64,000 bases of DNA from Micromonospora mirobrigensis (GTDB lineage: Bacteria; Actinomycetota; Actinomycetes; Mycobacteriales; Micromonosporaceae), in NCBI RefSeq assembly GCF_900091555.1, contig NZ_FMCX01000001.1:310001-374000 (forward strand), read 5' to 3'. Under the pieces are notes generated by a model. It was given only the letters and a program-made list of their open reading frames with translations. It was not told the origin of the DNA and ran no database searches. The translations under genes and the position numbers were made by a program. Positions 63,983 through 64,000 of the stretch are shown here, in pieces. The stretch's first letter is position 1, and every line of letters begins with the position of its first letter.

Positions 63983-64000
63983 ATGGACGCAGCCCGTCGC
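63983..64000 (+). CDS. Start of an unidentified gene, cut by window end
   Basis: Six codons (MDAARR) follow ATG 63983. The promoter-like box in front is the only support; nothing can be said of function. Confidence 0.3.

Overview
The window is very GC-rich, almost fully coding DNA from a filamentous actinobacterium. Gene order (orn–tRNA-His, the rdgB–rph–MBL–cysM–cysO–mec–DUF2017–clpS block, CopCD/YcnI, an RpiR-led hut operon), the GTG starts, the many leaderless-type starts and the secreted CBM2 cellulases fit Micromonosporaceae, most likely Micromonospora. The genus is inferred from gene content; no search was run.

Layout. 0–7 kb: the end of an L,D-transpeptidase, tRNA-His, oligoribonuclease, a GT87-type membrane protein, and a copper-type CopCD–YcnI operon. 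7–10.6 kb: a zinc-binding anti-sigma factor divergent from an ECF sigma factor, whose gene leads a MauE/DsbA/secreted-protein operon. 10.6–13.3 kb: an ECF-type metal transporter (CbiM, PDGLE protein, CbiQ, CbiO) preceded by a perfect Nur-like palindrome, suggesting nickel rather than cobalt. 13.4–16.3 kb: Bcp peroxiredoxin, tRNA-Leu, a bacterial expansin, a frameshifted small gene and a MOSC protein. 16.4–28.2 kb: a compact exopolysaccharide locus with LCP protein, WcaJ-type initiating transferase, GH10 enzyme, flippase, two glycosyltransferases, O-antigen polymerase-like protein, and a membrane protein joining a degenerate kinase-like N-lobe to a catalytically dead trypsin fold. 28.3–36.3 kb: histidine utilisation (rpiR, hutU, M20 amidohydrolase, hutF, hutI, hutH). 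36.3–43.6 kb: a repeat-like structured element, then rdgB, rph, an MBL hydrolase, the CysM–CysO–Mec cysteine system, DUF2017, clpS and a degenerate dynamin-like protein. 43.7–49.6 kb: a large LuxR-type ATPase regulator, pncB, pncA and an MFS exporter. 50–64 kb: ctaD, an FAD monooxygenase, a CebR-box-controlled GH12 cellulase, an aldo/keto reductase, a LigD-like protein lacking the ligase lysine, threonine synthase, GH15, a cupin, an expansin-like CBM2 protein, a T4 beta-family protein and a cysteine-less HesB-like protein.

How the parts work together. The secreted GH12, two expansin-like proteins and possibly GH10 indicate plant-polymer degradation. The hut operon would convert histidine through the HutF/formylglutamate route, with an M20 enzyme apparently standing in for HutG. 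CysM–CysO–Mec forms the carrier-protein cysteine pathway, but CysO here carries an unusual 38-residue tail beyond its diglycine.

No integrase, transposase, CRISPR array or classical secondary-metabolite cluster was seen. The most unusual items are the long-tailed CysO, the dead protease/kinase-like fusion, the dead ligase homologue, several structured intergenic elements, and a recurrent TANNNT-6/7 nt-start codon arrangement that implies many leaderless mRNAs.
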